NCBI GenBank assembly: GCA_944470555.2 | Contig: OX104134.1 | Location: 14,301,248 to 14,365,247 of the forward strand | Reading direction: 5' to 3' | DNA length: 64,000 nt | Source of the DNA: Heterobilharzia americana | Taxonomy: Eukaryota > Platyhelminthes > Trematoda > Strigeidida > Schistosomatidae | Shown: in pieces, positions 51,071 through 62,703 of the stretch | Position numbering within the stretch: position 1 is the stretch's first letter | How the letters are laid out: each line of letters starts with the position of its first letter | Program-made: the position numbers and the translations under genes | The notes under the pieces: generated by a model | Told to the model about the DNA's origin: nothing | Databases searched by the model: none | The model's input: the letters and a program-made list of their open reading frames with translations, nothing else

Positions 51071-51516
51071 TAATAGAAGTAATTATTTATTAGGATCTCA
51101 GTGCTTCTAACTCATGCGGACTATATGCTGATTGCTTTACGCGGAACTTTGCACACGATTTAACAAAGCATTCACTTAGTTTACACTTCTCCGGAGTTTT
51201 CCGATCTTGAATCCATAATGTTATAAAAAGTGCTGTAAAAGAAAATGAAGAAGAACAAAGTCACACTTCCTCAAATATTATATGCTTGATGAAATTGGAC
51301 TTTGAAAGGAAATGTTATGGTGAAACGGTATGAAGCCTTTTGAACATCAATTCACATGTAAAGCTTGCTCCAAAGGATCATAGCAACTAACTAAGAATCT
51401 TCATAAAAACGGTAAGCGGGGAAGAGGGTAAAACTAAATGAACCACTTCAGTTCTGCTGGCAATGTCTGGTAATGGTCCTCCGGTGCAATTGCATAATGG
51501 AATGTGTGAAGGCCAT
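50709..51516. other. Spacer with (TAA)n microsatellite
   Basis: A (TAA)n microsatellite lies at 51035-51068. It has no RTE body on its left, so it is not obviously an element tail. Nothing else recognised. Confidence 0.5.
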
Positions 51517-51528
51517 TTATTAATATTA

Positions 51529-53147
51529 TTAATTGTCCCTTAGGTTTCTAGCAGAACACAGAGCTTCAGTAGCACGTCGCCATTCCACTCTCTTCTCTGC
51601 AATCTTTTCAACCTGGCTCCACGACTGCCCACAACCTCTCATTTCTCTCTCACAAGATCCCCTCCATGTCACCCTCAGCTGGGATGCCCAACTCGTCGTT
51701 TCCCATCTGGGTTCCACTCGAGGGACTGGCCTGACGCGTGATGTCCCAAGTCCATCTTCTCAGTGCATGCCCAATCCAATCCATCTCCACTTCCTTCCTT
51801 GAGTGATAGGTTCTTGATTGGTTCGTCACCAGCCAGGGTTCCTTGTTACTTATTCTTATTATTCTGGCCATCTGAGCTTCAGTAACGAGCCAGCGTAGGC
51901 AGTTGTTGATGAGTGTCTGTAGTTTGTTGGAAATGCCTTTCGTGACGCGCCAAGTCTCTGAGTCGTACAGAAGCACTGACTTGACATTGGTGTTGAAAAT
52001 CCGGATCTTGTTGACGCTTTATGCTGGGTGCGGAAGATCTCCACACTGATTTCAGGTTAATGAATGCCTGTCTTGCTTTTCCGATCCTGCCTGGCTTTGA
52101 CGTCCTCGTCTGTGCCACCTGTAGTTGAAAGGATGCTGCCTAGACAGGTGAAAGAGACAACTTCCTTTAGGTTTCTCCCGTTGATGGTGATTGGAGCTTG
52201 TTGTTGTTGTTGTTGGAGGTGTTGGTTGGGTATCTTCATCACCTCTGTCTTCTCTATATTCACTTGAAGTCCCGTCTTCGCTTCCCTGCCTCTTCTGTCA
52301 ACTTGTTGGTTTTCGCCTGTAGATATTCAAGTTTGTACGACAAGACATTAGACATAAATCATCATCGGCGAAATCCAAATCTTCTAGGTTCTTTTCCCCA
52401 GTCAAGCCAGCGTATCCCCCTCTTCTCACAGCTCCTCACTGTTTGTTGCATGATCCAGTCCACCACAACCAGGAATATCATGCGTGATAGTAGACAGCAG
52501 CCTCGTCTTACTCCTGTCTTCACTTCGAAAGCATCAGTGAGCTTCCCATTGTGAATTACTTGGCTGGCATGTGGCGTCTTCAGATAGTTGTTGAATGAGA
52601 TTGATAAAGGTTTGTGGTATTCCGTAGTGTTGAAGCAACTGGCAAATTACTTCTTTGTAGACGCTGTCAAAAGCCATTCCGAAGTCGATGAAGTTGAGGA
52701 AGAGACTTGACTGCCATTCTATGCTCTGTTCTGTGATGATGCGTAGTGTAGCGTTGTAATTTGATCCGCACATGATTTGTACTTCCTGAAGCCAGCCAGC
52801 CAGCCAGCCTGTTCCGGTCGTAATTTTGAATCCGGCGCATACTTCAGTCTCTTCAGGATGATGTGGCTTAATATTTTGCTGACTTGGGGTGGACAGGAGC
52901 GTGATTCCGCACCAGTTCTTGCAAAGACTTCGGTCGCTCTTCTTCGGTAGTTTGACAAGGTAACCCTTCTTCCAATCACTAGCCAGGTACCTTTACTTCC
53001 TTCCATACCTTGTGGAATAGTGGTGTGAGCATGTCCACTGTTGTCTCTGCGTCTGCTCTCAGTGTTTCTGGCGGTATTCCATCTGGTCCTGCTGCTTTCC
53101 TGCATTTCAGTAGCTTTATGGCGCTCATCATCTTTTATTCGTTTCAC
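51529..53147 (-). pseudogene. Copy F reverse transcriptase, broken
   Basis: The upstream RT runs 142 codons (52719-53147) through SKILSHIILKRLKYAPDSKL, RPEQAGWLAGFRKYKSCADQ and on to a frameshift. The AGF-R-K-x-x-S-C block is directly readable here because the tract is short. Downstream come SSLFLNFIDFGMAFDSV, KTGVRQGC, FADDD (52358-52372) and the C-terminal SETWRVTK and MDWIGHALRRWTWDITRQ. Confidence 0.8.
52791..52809 (+). repeat. (GCCA)n tract, about 4 units, in copy F
   Basis: 19-base short allele of the tract that is 211 bases long in the otherwise near-identical copy E. Confidence 0.9.
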
Positions 53148-53662
53148 GTGTGTTTATGTCTTCCTAGATAGTGACCTGGTTATTTGATACAATGTTGTCA
53201 GGTCTCTCTTACCTGCAGCCTGTTCTGCTTCACTTGCCAGTGTGTCGTGGAAGTGTCTTTTGTCTTTCCGTGCACTCTTCTTCACTTCTTTGTCCAGTGT
53301 GGCGTTTTATACATTGTACTCAGTTCCTCCTCTCTTTGAGCATCCTTGCACTGCACTGGTTCATATTCTGCTTCACCATCACCATCCTCCTCTCCCTCCT
53401 CTATCAGCTTCCATGTGTCCATTGAGATCCATTCCTTGTCTTCTTTCTTCCTCCTTCCTAATACGGTTATGCAGGTTTCTTTCCACATCTCTTTCAAAGA
53501 CTTCCAGTGTTCATCCACACAGGTTTCTTCAGGGATGTTCCTCGAAATCTCCCGTGTTGTCTTGATGGCTGACCGGTGTGAAGATGTCCCTTGTAGTTTC
53601 GTCCTTCAGTTTCCGGTTGTTGAACTTGAACTGAGGTCTATCACCAACTTCCTTGAAGGCTT

Positions 53663-54537
53663 TCAACTTGATTTCGAAGGTGGGTTCTTTGCACTAGATA
53701 GTGAATTGTGTGAACCTACATCTGTTCCTCTTCTTGACCTTGTGTCAAGTAGGCTGCATCTCCATTTTCTTGAGATTGAGATAAGGTCGATTTGATTTTT
53801 AGTGTGTCCTGGTGTCTGGTGAAATCCACGTCGCTCTGTGGATATCCTTGTGCTTGAACACACTGCCTCGCCTTCATTCACCAAATCGTTGAATGCACAG
53901 AATTCTGCAAACAATTCTCCATTCTCGTTCATCACCTCACCGAGTGCTTCTCTACCCATGGTCAGTTCTCTTCCTGTGTTGTGTGCTTCCAGTTTGGCAT
54001 TCATGTCGCCCCACCCATTAGAATTTTGATGTCGCCAACTGTGGTGAGGTCTTGTCCAGTGTTGACTGATGTTGTCTGTAGAACTCCTCCTTCTTCTCTT
54101 CATCTGCATTATTTGTAGGTGCATAGTGTAGCATTGTATGATTGTGACCTTCCGTCCTTTTGTGTTGAACCTTGCTGCCATGATCCTGATCCTGAAGGAG
54201 GAGATTGATGCTTACTGCTTGAGAGCCTTTGATGCTGTTGGGGACATCATGATAGCCACTCAATAACTCAGTGTGTTCGTGGTTGTCATTTGGGTGACAA
54301 TATCGGAGAAGATTATTGACTCTCCATTTGACAGTTTGGAGAGTCCACTTCCATTCCATCTGCATATCCCTTGCAGATTCCTAGCACTTCAATACTATAG
54401 CTTGTCATCTCTTTGGCAATCTGGGCTGCCTTCTGGGTTCAAACATCGTGCGGACATTCCATGTCCTCACTCTTACTTTTGCTTTGATCGAGAAAAGAGA
54501 ATTGGTTTCGCGAAGACTTTCACCAACCGGCGTCATT
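53663..54537 (-). pseudogene. Copy F endonuclease, broken
   Basis: Same blocks and frame changes as copy E: NSLFSIKAKVRVRTWNVRTM near 54500, HPNDNHEHTELLSGYHDV (54018-54365), then AARFNTKGRKVTIIQCY for 172 codons from 54181. A local run reads RRSSTDNISQHWTRPH where E has RRNSTESRNQHWTRPH. One base is lost near 54431, breaking the TWNVRTM to EPRKAAQ join that is open in E. Confidence 0.75.
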
Positions 54538-54723
54538 TCGCCTCCCCGATTTCAGCGAGGAATAAGTTTATTTTTATTTTCAATATTTACTTAGTGCTTT
54601 GAAGTGTTTTTAGAGATTGAATTGGTTTTGCGGTGTAGGGTTGCTAGCCTTATGCCCAACGTTATCTCTTTATTCTGCTTAATAGAGGCTAGAAACTAGT
54701 GGACTAGTTAACCTGGCGAGGTT

Positions 54724-55804
54724 GTTGAATCTCTTTATGGATGTTTTTTTTTCTGGTTCTGTTCATGTTGATCCAATGTCTATTCTTGAAAAGGGAATTG
54801 CTCTTCGGTTAATATTTTGAATTATTTTTGAATGAAACTGATTTGCGCAAACTGTTTACAGACGCTGATGAGATTTTCCGAAATTTACATTTTACAACAT
54901 TGAAATGAACATATGTTAGTATTTGGTTTTCCTGAACAAGCAACCACCGAAAAAGGGTCACCTTTAATTAGAAATGAAATCCAGTCTATTCGAGATTGAA
55001 CGCCCTGATTTCCAGTTTAAGCTGATTTACTTTTCATTTTGTTTTAAAATCTGTAGTCATGTGTCGTTATTAAAGTTTCATTTACCTTTTTGAAGTTGAT
55101 AATATCCCAAAATAGTTTGATCCAGTCAAAAACAGCTTCAAAGTAGTTACTAATTACTGTGATGTATAAACCTTTGTTATAAAAAGCTAACGAAAATCGG
55201 ATGGAAATCAGTTATTTGTTTTTGAGAATTCTAAATATGGAGTATTTCTCAGATAATAGTTGCAAGCTAACGGGATGACTGATCACAGTCTGTCTTAGAT
55301 CTGGGAAGTTTGATAATGAAACTGAAACACGCATGAAAGAGGAAGTTTGGAGATTCTTAATATTTTTTGAATCAATATAATTGCCATGAGATTGAATAAC
55401 TTTCCAGCAAGCCTGATTTCCAGAAGTTACTGTTTTTGGCAAGTGTATTACTAAAAGCTTAATGAAGAAATCAGTGGGTGTCACGAAATATATAATATAT
55501 ATCAACTCTTAACTCATATAACAGATGGAATGTAATGTGATTTGCAACACACCCAAATTACAGGACTTCAAAATGTTCCTACTTCTTGAATATGCTTAAT
55601 TTTGCATTCTCATGCAAGTTTAATACGTGAATAAAAGTTATTGGAAACATCCTGCTTATTTTTAACTATAATTTGCACATGGTTGATGCATGTAACAATG
55701 AAATATTTAAGACGTAGATGAAACATTGATTACCATCAGGTGACATATTTCTGCCTAACTTTTTTACTCCCTTTTATTCATAAAAGAATCAAACTTCGGC
55801 ACTG
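54724..55804. other. No gene recognised
   Basis: AT-rich; the 97-codon minus reading at 55212-55505 has no motif. Confidence 0.35.
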
Positions 55805-56035
55805 TGGTAGGATGTAATTCCATCTTAGTTGGTTTATTCGATGTGTCACATAGTGGAAAAGTATTACTTACTGGATTATATTTCGGACACAATCTATTGT
55901 CCATACTCAAATCATACCATCTTGATATGAATGTAGACAATAAATTGTGTCCAAAACGTAATCCAGTAAACAATACTGCTCCACGGTGTGGCACATTTAA
56001 TAAATCAACTAAAATGGAATTTCAAGATGATAGAG
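55805..56035. mobile_element. Second Penelope-derived inverted repeat (diverged subfamily)
   Basis: The left arm (about 55817-55903) and right arm (about 55937-56025) are imperfect reverse complements. Shared text includes AATTCCATCTTAGTTG/CAACTAAAATGGAATT, TACTGGATTA/TAATCCAGTA and GGACACAAT/ATTGTGTCC. The layout and several positions match the hairpin at 42381-42618 (for example TTACTGGATTATATTTCGGAC against TTACTTGATTACGTTTCGAGG), so it is a related subfamily. No flanking duplication was found. Confidence 0.6.
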
Positions 56036-57359
56036 AATATTTGTGGCGGAGGGGCTGATTTTGATTATGTTTTGTTCTCTAAATTGGTTTGGTCGCGAAG
56101 CTTCATTGTTCTTCTAGACAACATTATTAGCACAAACTTCTGAAGTCTGCGCTAAACCAGTTTACAGAGCACAAAACCATCAAGATGGAATGTCTTACTG
56201 AATGTTTTCAGTACTGGCGGAAATTTCGATAGATACCTTTAATTTAGCGTTTGTTTTTCTTGAATTGATATTCTTTAAAATCTTTGGAACTGAAAAGCCT
56301 TCCAGCACTTTTCTTGAAGATATCAACCTTGCTGTGTTTTAAAATCTGTGACGACGGTTGCGTTCTTTGTGATTCAGCATACTTCATGGTTAGGGTTAGA
56401 TGAGTTCACAAAAGATTGTATTAACAGATGATTCACGTTTTGAGATTTAATGAGCGTGTGTTGTCCATCAAACAGGCAGTGTCGGTTAACTAAATTAAGT
56501 AAACTGGTTTTCATTTCCTTTATTACATCAACAATAGTTTCGACTTTTTATTCGATGAGATGACCAGTAGAAATTCAAAAAAAAAATTGAATAAAAGTAC
56601 TTCCGATGACTATGCTACTAAAAATGGTATTATTTATCGATTCACAGCAATATGTAAGGCATGAAATATTAGTGTTAACAACTAATTTGAGGATAACTGG
56701 TTAGATGTAAAATGAATTACGAGCCAATTGGAGAGAATGGGGTTACCATGACGACTAAAATAAAATAAATTTTCAGAAAACAAATATATTTCACACTTAG
56801 TAATTCATTCTGAAATGCACCATCAGCTGCACTTATTTGATACATTCACCATGTGATCAACTAGTTTCATTATTAAACTGTTTATCAGTATGACAACATA
56901 GGGACATAAACGAATATTAAAAGTGGTTTGAAATTTAGAGCATCCTAAAATCAGAACAAGTTAATCTATTATTAAAAGGTTTTTACGCGATAACACGAAC
57001 TGGATTTTTGGGCACCGAAATTGCTGATAGTATCCTTTGTCAGGGATTTTTAATTTTAATACACTTTATGGGATCCTCGTCATTTAGAAAATTCCCATGT
57101 AATGTCATAAAATGAAACATTTTTTGGAATGCGATCTCTAGAATGTATGAATTTGTTGAGTACTTTTAACTTTGATCCCTTTTATTGATGCTAAGTTATA
57201 CTTCTGTAATAACAATAACACATAAATATGCTACATGGCTTTAAAAGTCAAAATCATTCGTATTTGAGGGTGGGACAAATTTAAATATACTTTTATATAA
57301 GTTTGCTTGTTAGATATTTCTTGAACGACATTTCGATCAAAAGCTTTGAATCACATTCA
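56036..57359. other. No gene recognised
   Basis: AT-rich, stop-dense sequence on both strands. Confidence 0.4.
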
Positions 57360-57905
57360 TATCAATAGCAACTCCATAGCTTTCAAATCTTGCCTTTTCT
57401 AGTTCTATTTCTGCTCCTTCTTCATTCGTCGTATGAGTAGTAGAATGTTCCAAATATCTGGATAGGTTATGAGTCATTCCCATTGCATGTGGTCGATAAA
57501 GATTGAATGAAGAAAGCTTCAGTTACAAATCACTCTCCCAACTCACTAAGGTAAGTTTTAGGGATCGTCACTCTATCCTATACTATTGTGTGGTTGCATA
57601 CATCAGAATAGCTGAGATTTGTTTAGATTCCTTATTTCAATATGGTCTGTCATTAATGATAGGTTGATTTGACGTACGTACTTGAAATCATAATTGTTGT
57701 ATAGAATCTGATAAACTAAATTATTTCGTCTAGTAGGCTGTATGGGACCTTTTCGTCAATTAATGTAGCTGTACTAGCAGTCAAGAATAAGCTCAGCTCT
57801 GGCCAGAAATTATTACCTGGAACCAAAGTACCAAATGGATAAATAGTAAGTGGATTACGATTATGCCTGACACTTACAGTTTTTAAGTTTCGAGGCAAAA
57901 TATAC
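57360..57905 (-). pseudogene. Penelope-like GIY-YIG fragment, decayed
   Basis: Around 57600-57720 the minus strand reads NNLVYQILYNNYDFKYVRQI, a worn form of NNLIYQIPCNDCEVKYIGQT in the element at 38600-39480. The 3' part (57400-57560) also aligns with 38720-38880 by eye (for example TAGTAGAATGTTCCA against TAGTAAAATTTTCCA). Cys and Gly residues of the nuclease core are replaced. Confidence 0.6.
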
Positions 57906-58419
57906 AGAGCTATAGAGTTTCAGTGGTATCACCAATATCCCTAACAGTGTCAGACATATTCATGGATAATTAGAAACCTACAGCGGTTAGGATATTTATT
58001 CCTCCTAGTTAAATGCATTGGAGTAAGTTGCATAATACACTTACGGTGCTGAATTCAGAACACAGTGATAAGTTTCCTGTACACACATAATCAATTGTAG
58101 ATGCAATAGCATTTATTGTGAAGTAGAACTAGCTTTGTTGGGTAGTACAATAAAAGAGGAGACAAAATGAATTCTAAGACATAAGAATCCACAGAAAACT
58201 CCAGCATTCAAATTGATTCTTAGAATTCAGATAGTCTAATCACACAATTTTAATAAGTTTCAATAAAATTTTAAAATGATAGGTAGAAATGTAAAGATAG
58301 TAAAATAGAAGATCTGAAAAAAGATATGACGTTTAAAAAACTTTGGTTGTCAGTGATTATCCGCATAAACTATCATAGAAATGAATGAGAAAATTGTAAA
58401 CAAAAGTGAGAAAACATGA
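57906..58419. other. No gene recognised
   Basis: AT-rich spacer before the tail of RTE copy G. Confidence 0.4.
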
Positions 58420-59681
58420 CATTATTATAATTAATTGTTCCTTTGGTTCCTAGTAGAACACAGTTCTTCAGTAACACGTCGCCATTCCACTCTCTTCTCT
58501 GCAATCTTTTCAACCTGGCTTCACGACTGCCCACAACCTCTCATTTCTCTCTCACAAGATCCCCTCCATGTCACCCTCAGCTGGGATGCCCAACTCGTCG
58601 TTTCCCATCTGGGTTCCACTCGAGGGACTGGCCTGACGCGTGATGTCCCAAGTCCATCTTCTCAGTGCATGCCCAATCCAATCCATCTCCACTTCCTTCC
58701 CTGAGTGATAGGTTCTTGATTGGTTCGTCACCAGCCAGGGTTCCTTGTTACTTATTCTTATTATTCTGGCCATCTGAGCTTCAGTAACGAGCCAGCGTAG
58801 GCAGTTGTTGATGAGTGTCTGTAGTTTGTTGGAAATGCCTTTCGTGACGCGCCAAGTCTCTGAGTCGTACAGAAGCACTGACTTGACATTGGTGTTGAAA
58901 ATCCGGATCTTGTTGACGCTTTATGCTGGGTGCGGAAGATCTCCACACTGATTTCAGGTTAATGAATGCCTGTCTTGCTTTTCCGATCCTGCCTGGCTTT
59001 GACGTCCTCGTCTGTGCCACCTGTAGTTGAAAGGATGCTGCCTAGACAGGTGAAAGAGACAACTTCCTTTAGGTTTCTCCCGTTGATGGTGATTGGAGCT
59101 TGTTGTTGTTGTTGTTGGAGGTGTTGGTTGGGTATCTTCATCACCTCTGTCTTCTCTATATTCACTTGAAGTCCCGTCTTCGCTTCCCTGCCTCTTCTGT
59201 CAACTTGTTGGTTTTCGCCTGTAGATATTCAAGTTTGTACGACAAGACATTAGACATAAATCATCATCGGCGAAATCCAAATCTTCTAGGTTCTTTTCCC
59301 CAGTCAAGCCAGCGTATCCCCCTCTTCTCACAGCTCCTCACTGTTTGTTGCATGATCCAGTCCACCACAACCAGGAATATCATGCGTGATAGTAGACAGC
59401 AGCCTCGTCTTACTCCTGTCTTCACTTCGAAAGCATCAGTGAGCTTCCCATTGTGAATTACTTGGCTGGCATGTGGCGTCTTCAGATAGTTGTTGAATGA
59501 GATTGATAAAGGTTTGTGGTATTCCGTAGTGTTGAAGCAACTGGCAAATTACTTCTTTGTAGACGCTGTCAAAAGCCATTTCAAAGTCGATGAAGTTGAG
59601 GTAGAGACTTGACTGCCATTCTATGCTCTGTTCTGTGATGATGCGTAGTGTAGCGTTGTAATTTGATCCGCACATGATTTG
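58420..59681 (-). mobile_element. RTE-clade LINE, copy G (5'-truncated)
   Basis: Only the 3' 1.26 kb is present: the AT-rich tail is at 58420-58438 and the RT C-terminus continues to 59681, where similarity stops after the codons for IMCGSNYNATL. The break lies some 20 bases short of the GCCA tract site in the other copies. The body is almost identical to copy F, including the two shared changes giving AEGDMEGIL and WIGHALRR. It carries FADDD and the shared frameshifts. At the break the sequence changes to non-family DNA (GAGGAAACCAGAG). Confidence 0.92.
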
Positions 59682-59884
59682 AGGAAACCAGAGAAAGACA
59701 ATATAAATACTTATGGCGCCAAGGAAAAGGGAATCAGAAATCATAACTTCAAGGTGTTATCGTTTTGGACAGGTGCTCCAAAAATTTTTCGCCGGATACT
59801 TAGGAAATGTGCGTTTAATTTGAACTTCAGAGATCGCTGATTTACAAGCTTTGCGCACTGAAAGATTTTATAAGCATACAAAAT

Positions 59885-60130
59885 AATATAATTCATTTTG
59901 TCAAATTCTATGCAGCAATTGTGATTTCAGGTACGTACGTCAAATCAGCTTAACGCAGCATAGCATATTGACCAATTCAAGAGTGACAGACCATGGTGAG
60001 ATATGGAATCTAAACAAATCTCAGCTATTCTGATGTATGCAACCACACAATAGTATAGGATAGAGTGACGATCTCTAATAGTTACCTTGGTGAGTTGGGA
60101 GATATGAATGTGAATCAGAAATTCTGATGA
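59885..60130 (+). pseudogene. Penelope-like GIY-YIG fragment, plus strand
   Basis: Sequence from about 59925 (GTGATTTCAGGTACGTACGTC, split here) matches the reverse complement of 57575-57690, including TGACAGACCAT and AATCTAAACAAATCTCAGC. It encodes the same decayed block FRYVRQI-S and a stop. A short further match to the 57790-57880 neighbourhood appears near 60610-60690. Together with 57360-57905 it flanks copy G in inverted orientation. Confidence 0.6.
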
Positions 60131-61149
60131 AAACATCGTCCAGGAAATAATGCTGTTCAGCTTTGTGAAATATGTAACGAAAGCTCAGTATTGCATTATA
60201 CTCTACCTCATTGTGAACATTTTGCTGCAAATGTAAGTCTTCATGTAGCGTTTTGCTTTCTTTTTGGTAGAATACTCCTTATTTGTCGTATATAGGAATA
60301 ATTCACTTATACTATGTTGGATAAAGATAATGTAATGCGAAATTAGGTGGAAGACAAAACGTAGATATCGCGGGCTATAATAACCCATTTATCAATTATA
60401 TTCTCCTATGGCATGTTCAAAATTCCAAGGATCAAAAAAATCCAAGCTACTGCAAATAATTTTTACAAAAAAACGTAAATACCACATTGCTAACTTAAAA
60501 CGTTTATCATAAAATTCAGTTATTTCAATGTGAACTTTTAAATTAATTGATTGAAAGAGTGACATTATTCTGCTTTTTGTTACGTATTATAGGCTTCTTT
60601 ATCACTGATCAAGAATTATTACCCTGGATCACCAAATGGAATGAACTTTGGGTTTACACTTATGCTTAAACCAACAAGATATGGAACTGCTGAAGTCGTT
60701 AAATGATATTAGTTTATATTTAAGAGAAGCATATTCTTCATTTATTCTACAGGCATAGAAAGTGAGGAGATTTATTTGCATCTAATTATTTTTCTGGTGA
60801 ACAGAAATCGTTGTAACTCACACATGAATGGTGTTTACGTTTTTGGTTTGGGTGTATAATACCATTGATGTAATCAAGTGTACCTACTTCGTTACTTGCG
60901 ACAGTAATGTCAAATCCTAAGTAGTTGACAGATTATCAAGTCACCAACCTACAGTTTGTGTCTGGGAGCTGTTACCGTCAATTTTTTTCAAACTTTATTT
61001 TGTTTATGACATGAGCTAACTATCCGATTTTCTCAACCAACACAGTTTGGTAAAGAATACTTCCGAGTCATGATTTCGAATCTGATAGTATACATATTCA
61101 TGATCACTACCATCTTAGATATTATTGTATAAAATAAATGACCACTTAC
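60131..61149. other. Probable intron or 3' part of the minus-strand transporter gene; nothing definite
   Basis: The next exon of the transporter would lie here or further left on the minus strand, but no convincing acceptor and frame combination was found. Confidence 0.3.
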
Positions 61150-61249
61150 ACACAAGGCAAACAACTCCACAGCATGTGTATTGGAATACGTAAGCACCTT
61201 CTGGAGTAACAAAGGTTGTAAAAATTGCGCACGTAAAACTTCCAAATGA
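61150..61249 (-). CDS. MFS transporter, exon for late transmembrane segments
   Basis: On the minus strand a strong acceptor TTCTTTTCCAG precedes TCATTTGGAAGTTTTACG, and the exon ends at 61150 before GTAAGT. The 100-base exon reads SFGSFTCAIFTTFVTPEGAY and then VFQYTCCGVVCLV, hydrophobic segments as in the last helices of a major facilitator protein. Its phase 0 start joins the phase 0 end of the exon at 62161, giving NYGLIFIAF-SFGSF, a plausible helix 10-11 junction. The downstream junction is phase 1; the next exon is not identified. Confidence 0.5.
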
Positions 61250-62160
61250 CTGGAAAAGAATAAAAAACAGTTGGAGAAACAGTATGTGTCAATACGTTTG
61301 TACATGAAACCTCAGTTTGCAGTTTAGATGTTTTGAATTATTTGTCTCAAAGTAATGTTATAAAACTTGTAAAGTACTAGGACAATAAGATATATTTTCA
61401 GATGGTTAACAATGCATACTCTAATGACAAGCATGAATTTTAAAATGAATGATTTCATTTTCGCTAGAGTTGACTGCAAATTGTTATTAGAAGAATGAAA
61501 ATAGCACAAGTAATAGAGATATACATAAAGAGAACAATTGTTCGTTTGCAATAAATACGTTGAATGTATCCTTAACATGTCGATTTTAGAAAAGGGAAAA
61601 GTTAGCAATAAGCTGAGCGAATTGATGCCTTTATGTTTTGTTGTGATTGCGGAGCATGTACAGGTATTCCATAACCATCATTTTTTGTAGGTATGAGCCT
61701 TGTAGCGAACGAAAGTTCATCTGGAAAGCGAACGTGGTCTAGAAATCTATGTTGTTAGATACACAAGTTAGTTGGAGAGCTTATTGTCTCAAAAACACCG
61801 AATACTACCCACGGTATTTTTAAATGATGTACAATTTTCAATCTCATTATTTACTCTAATATTCACTGACCACTTTCCGGGTAAATTTTATTGATCTCTC
61901 CAGCATAAGCTTCTGATTCTGTTTTTAGTTTACCACCAGTCCCACACGTGATAACATTGATCTATGCATTATTCTATTCGGTGGTTTCAAACAAAAAGAT
62001 GATGCTGATTGTTTTTCTGTCAACAGTTAATTAACCGCAAAATAAAAATGGATTGCTAAGACTATAATTATGTATATCCATTGTTTATTTTAAATATATC
62101 ATAAAAAATATTACGTTCGTGTGAATTAATTATTTTATTGACATGTTAATGCAAACTTAC
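61250..62160 (-). other. Predicted intron of the MFS transporter gene
   Basis: 911 bases between the GTAAGT donor (62155-62160 on the plus strand as ACTTAC) and the CTTTTCCAG acceptor at 61250. AT-rich, no open reading of interest. Confidence 0.45.
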
Positions 62161-62382
62161 AAAGGCTATAAAAATCAAACCGTAATTCACAGCCAAATTG
62201 GTTGGTCCGAATAATGTACCGGTCGCATTCGGTATTAGTACAAGTGTTCCACAGAATAAGGTAAACAGCGCAAATACCCATATCGAAAAGCATATCTTCA
62301 TGGCTGTTTCTGATAATAATGCAAGATGTGGGAACGTTATCAGAACAACAGACCAAACAGCAAGTTTTACACATAATGGGAT
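62161..62382 (-). CDS. MFS transporter, exon for helices 9-10
   Basis: The minus-strand reading starts IPLCVKLAVWSVVLITFPHL after a pyrimidine-rich tract ending AAG (62385-62383) and ends NLAVNYGLIFIAF before GTAAGT. It has two clear membrane spans and the motif LVLIPNATGTLFGPTN-x-x-x-NYGLIF. That matches the segment of oxalate/formate-antiporter-like and monocarboxylate-type MFS proteins where a G-x-x-x-x-x-P...LFG...NYG pattern occurs at helix 10. Such proteins move small organic acids or related solutes across membranes; the substrate here is unknown. The same frame stays open upstream to about 62560 (NKNLTHFLYLYLLFGFLK), so the exon may begin earlier. The boundary chosen gives a 222-base phase 0-0 exon. 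Confidence 0.6.
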
Positions 62383-62664
62383 CTTCAAAAAACCAAAAAG
62401 GAGATAAAGGTAGAGAAAATGAGTTAAATTTTTGTTGTTTTGTTGTTCATTTAAAATATCACAGACAGCATAACTAGTGTAACCAGTGTCAGTCAACTCA
62501 ACTATTTGTTCGACTTTATCTGTTAGAAACGCCAAGAGTCTATAATCGACGTCAGAGCTGTGTAATAATAGACCATATATTTGACAAACAAATTAGTCTT
62601 CCACTAAAACGTGACAATTGTTCTTCACACTATACCTCTCAGATTCTTCGAGCGAAAAACTTAC

Positions 62665-62703
62665 TATTATCTTAATATAGTCGCTGAAACTATAGCTGGC
62701 ACG
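62665..62703 (-). CDS. Candidate small exon of the MFS transporter
   Basis: A 39-base segment, RASYSFSDYIKII, lies between a good acceptor (CACTTTTGTGTTTTACAG) and GTAAGT on the minus strand. It is phase 0 at both ends, as required to join the exon at 62382. The residues resemble the cytoplasmic loop just before helix 7 of MFS carriers, but helices 7-8 would then have to be encoded between 62382 and 62665 and are not obvious. Treat as tentative. Confidence 0.3.

Larger units (their letters stand above)
51517..54723 (-). mobile_element. RTE-clade LINE, copy F
   Basis: Full-length copy: the tail is at 51517-51534 and the 5' end AACCTCGCCAGGTTAAC at 54723. The RT half is nearly identical to E and G. 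The GCCA tract is about 4 units (52791-52809). The first 120 bases or so (about 54563-54680), which form the 5' leader, match copy C instead of E, giving a mosaic. A small cluster of differences from E at 54061-54090 also suggests exchange with another copy. Flanking sequences show no clear duplication. Confidence 0.92.
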
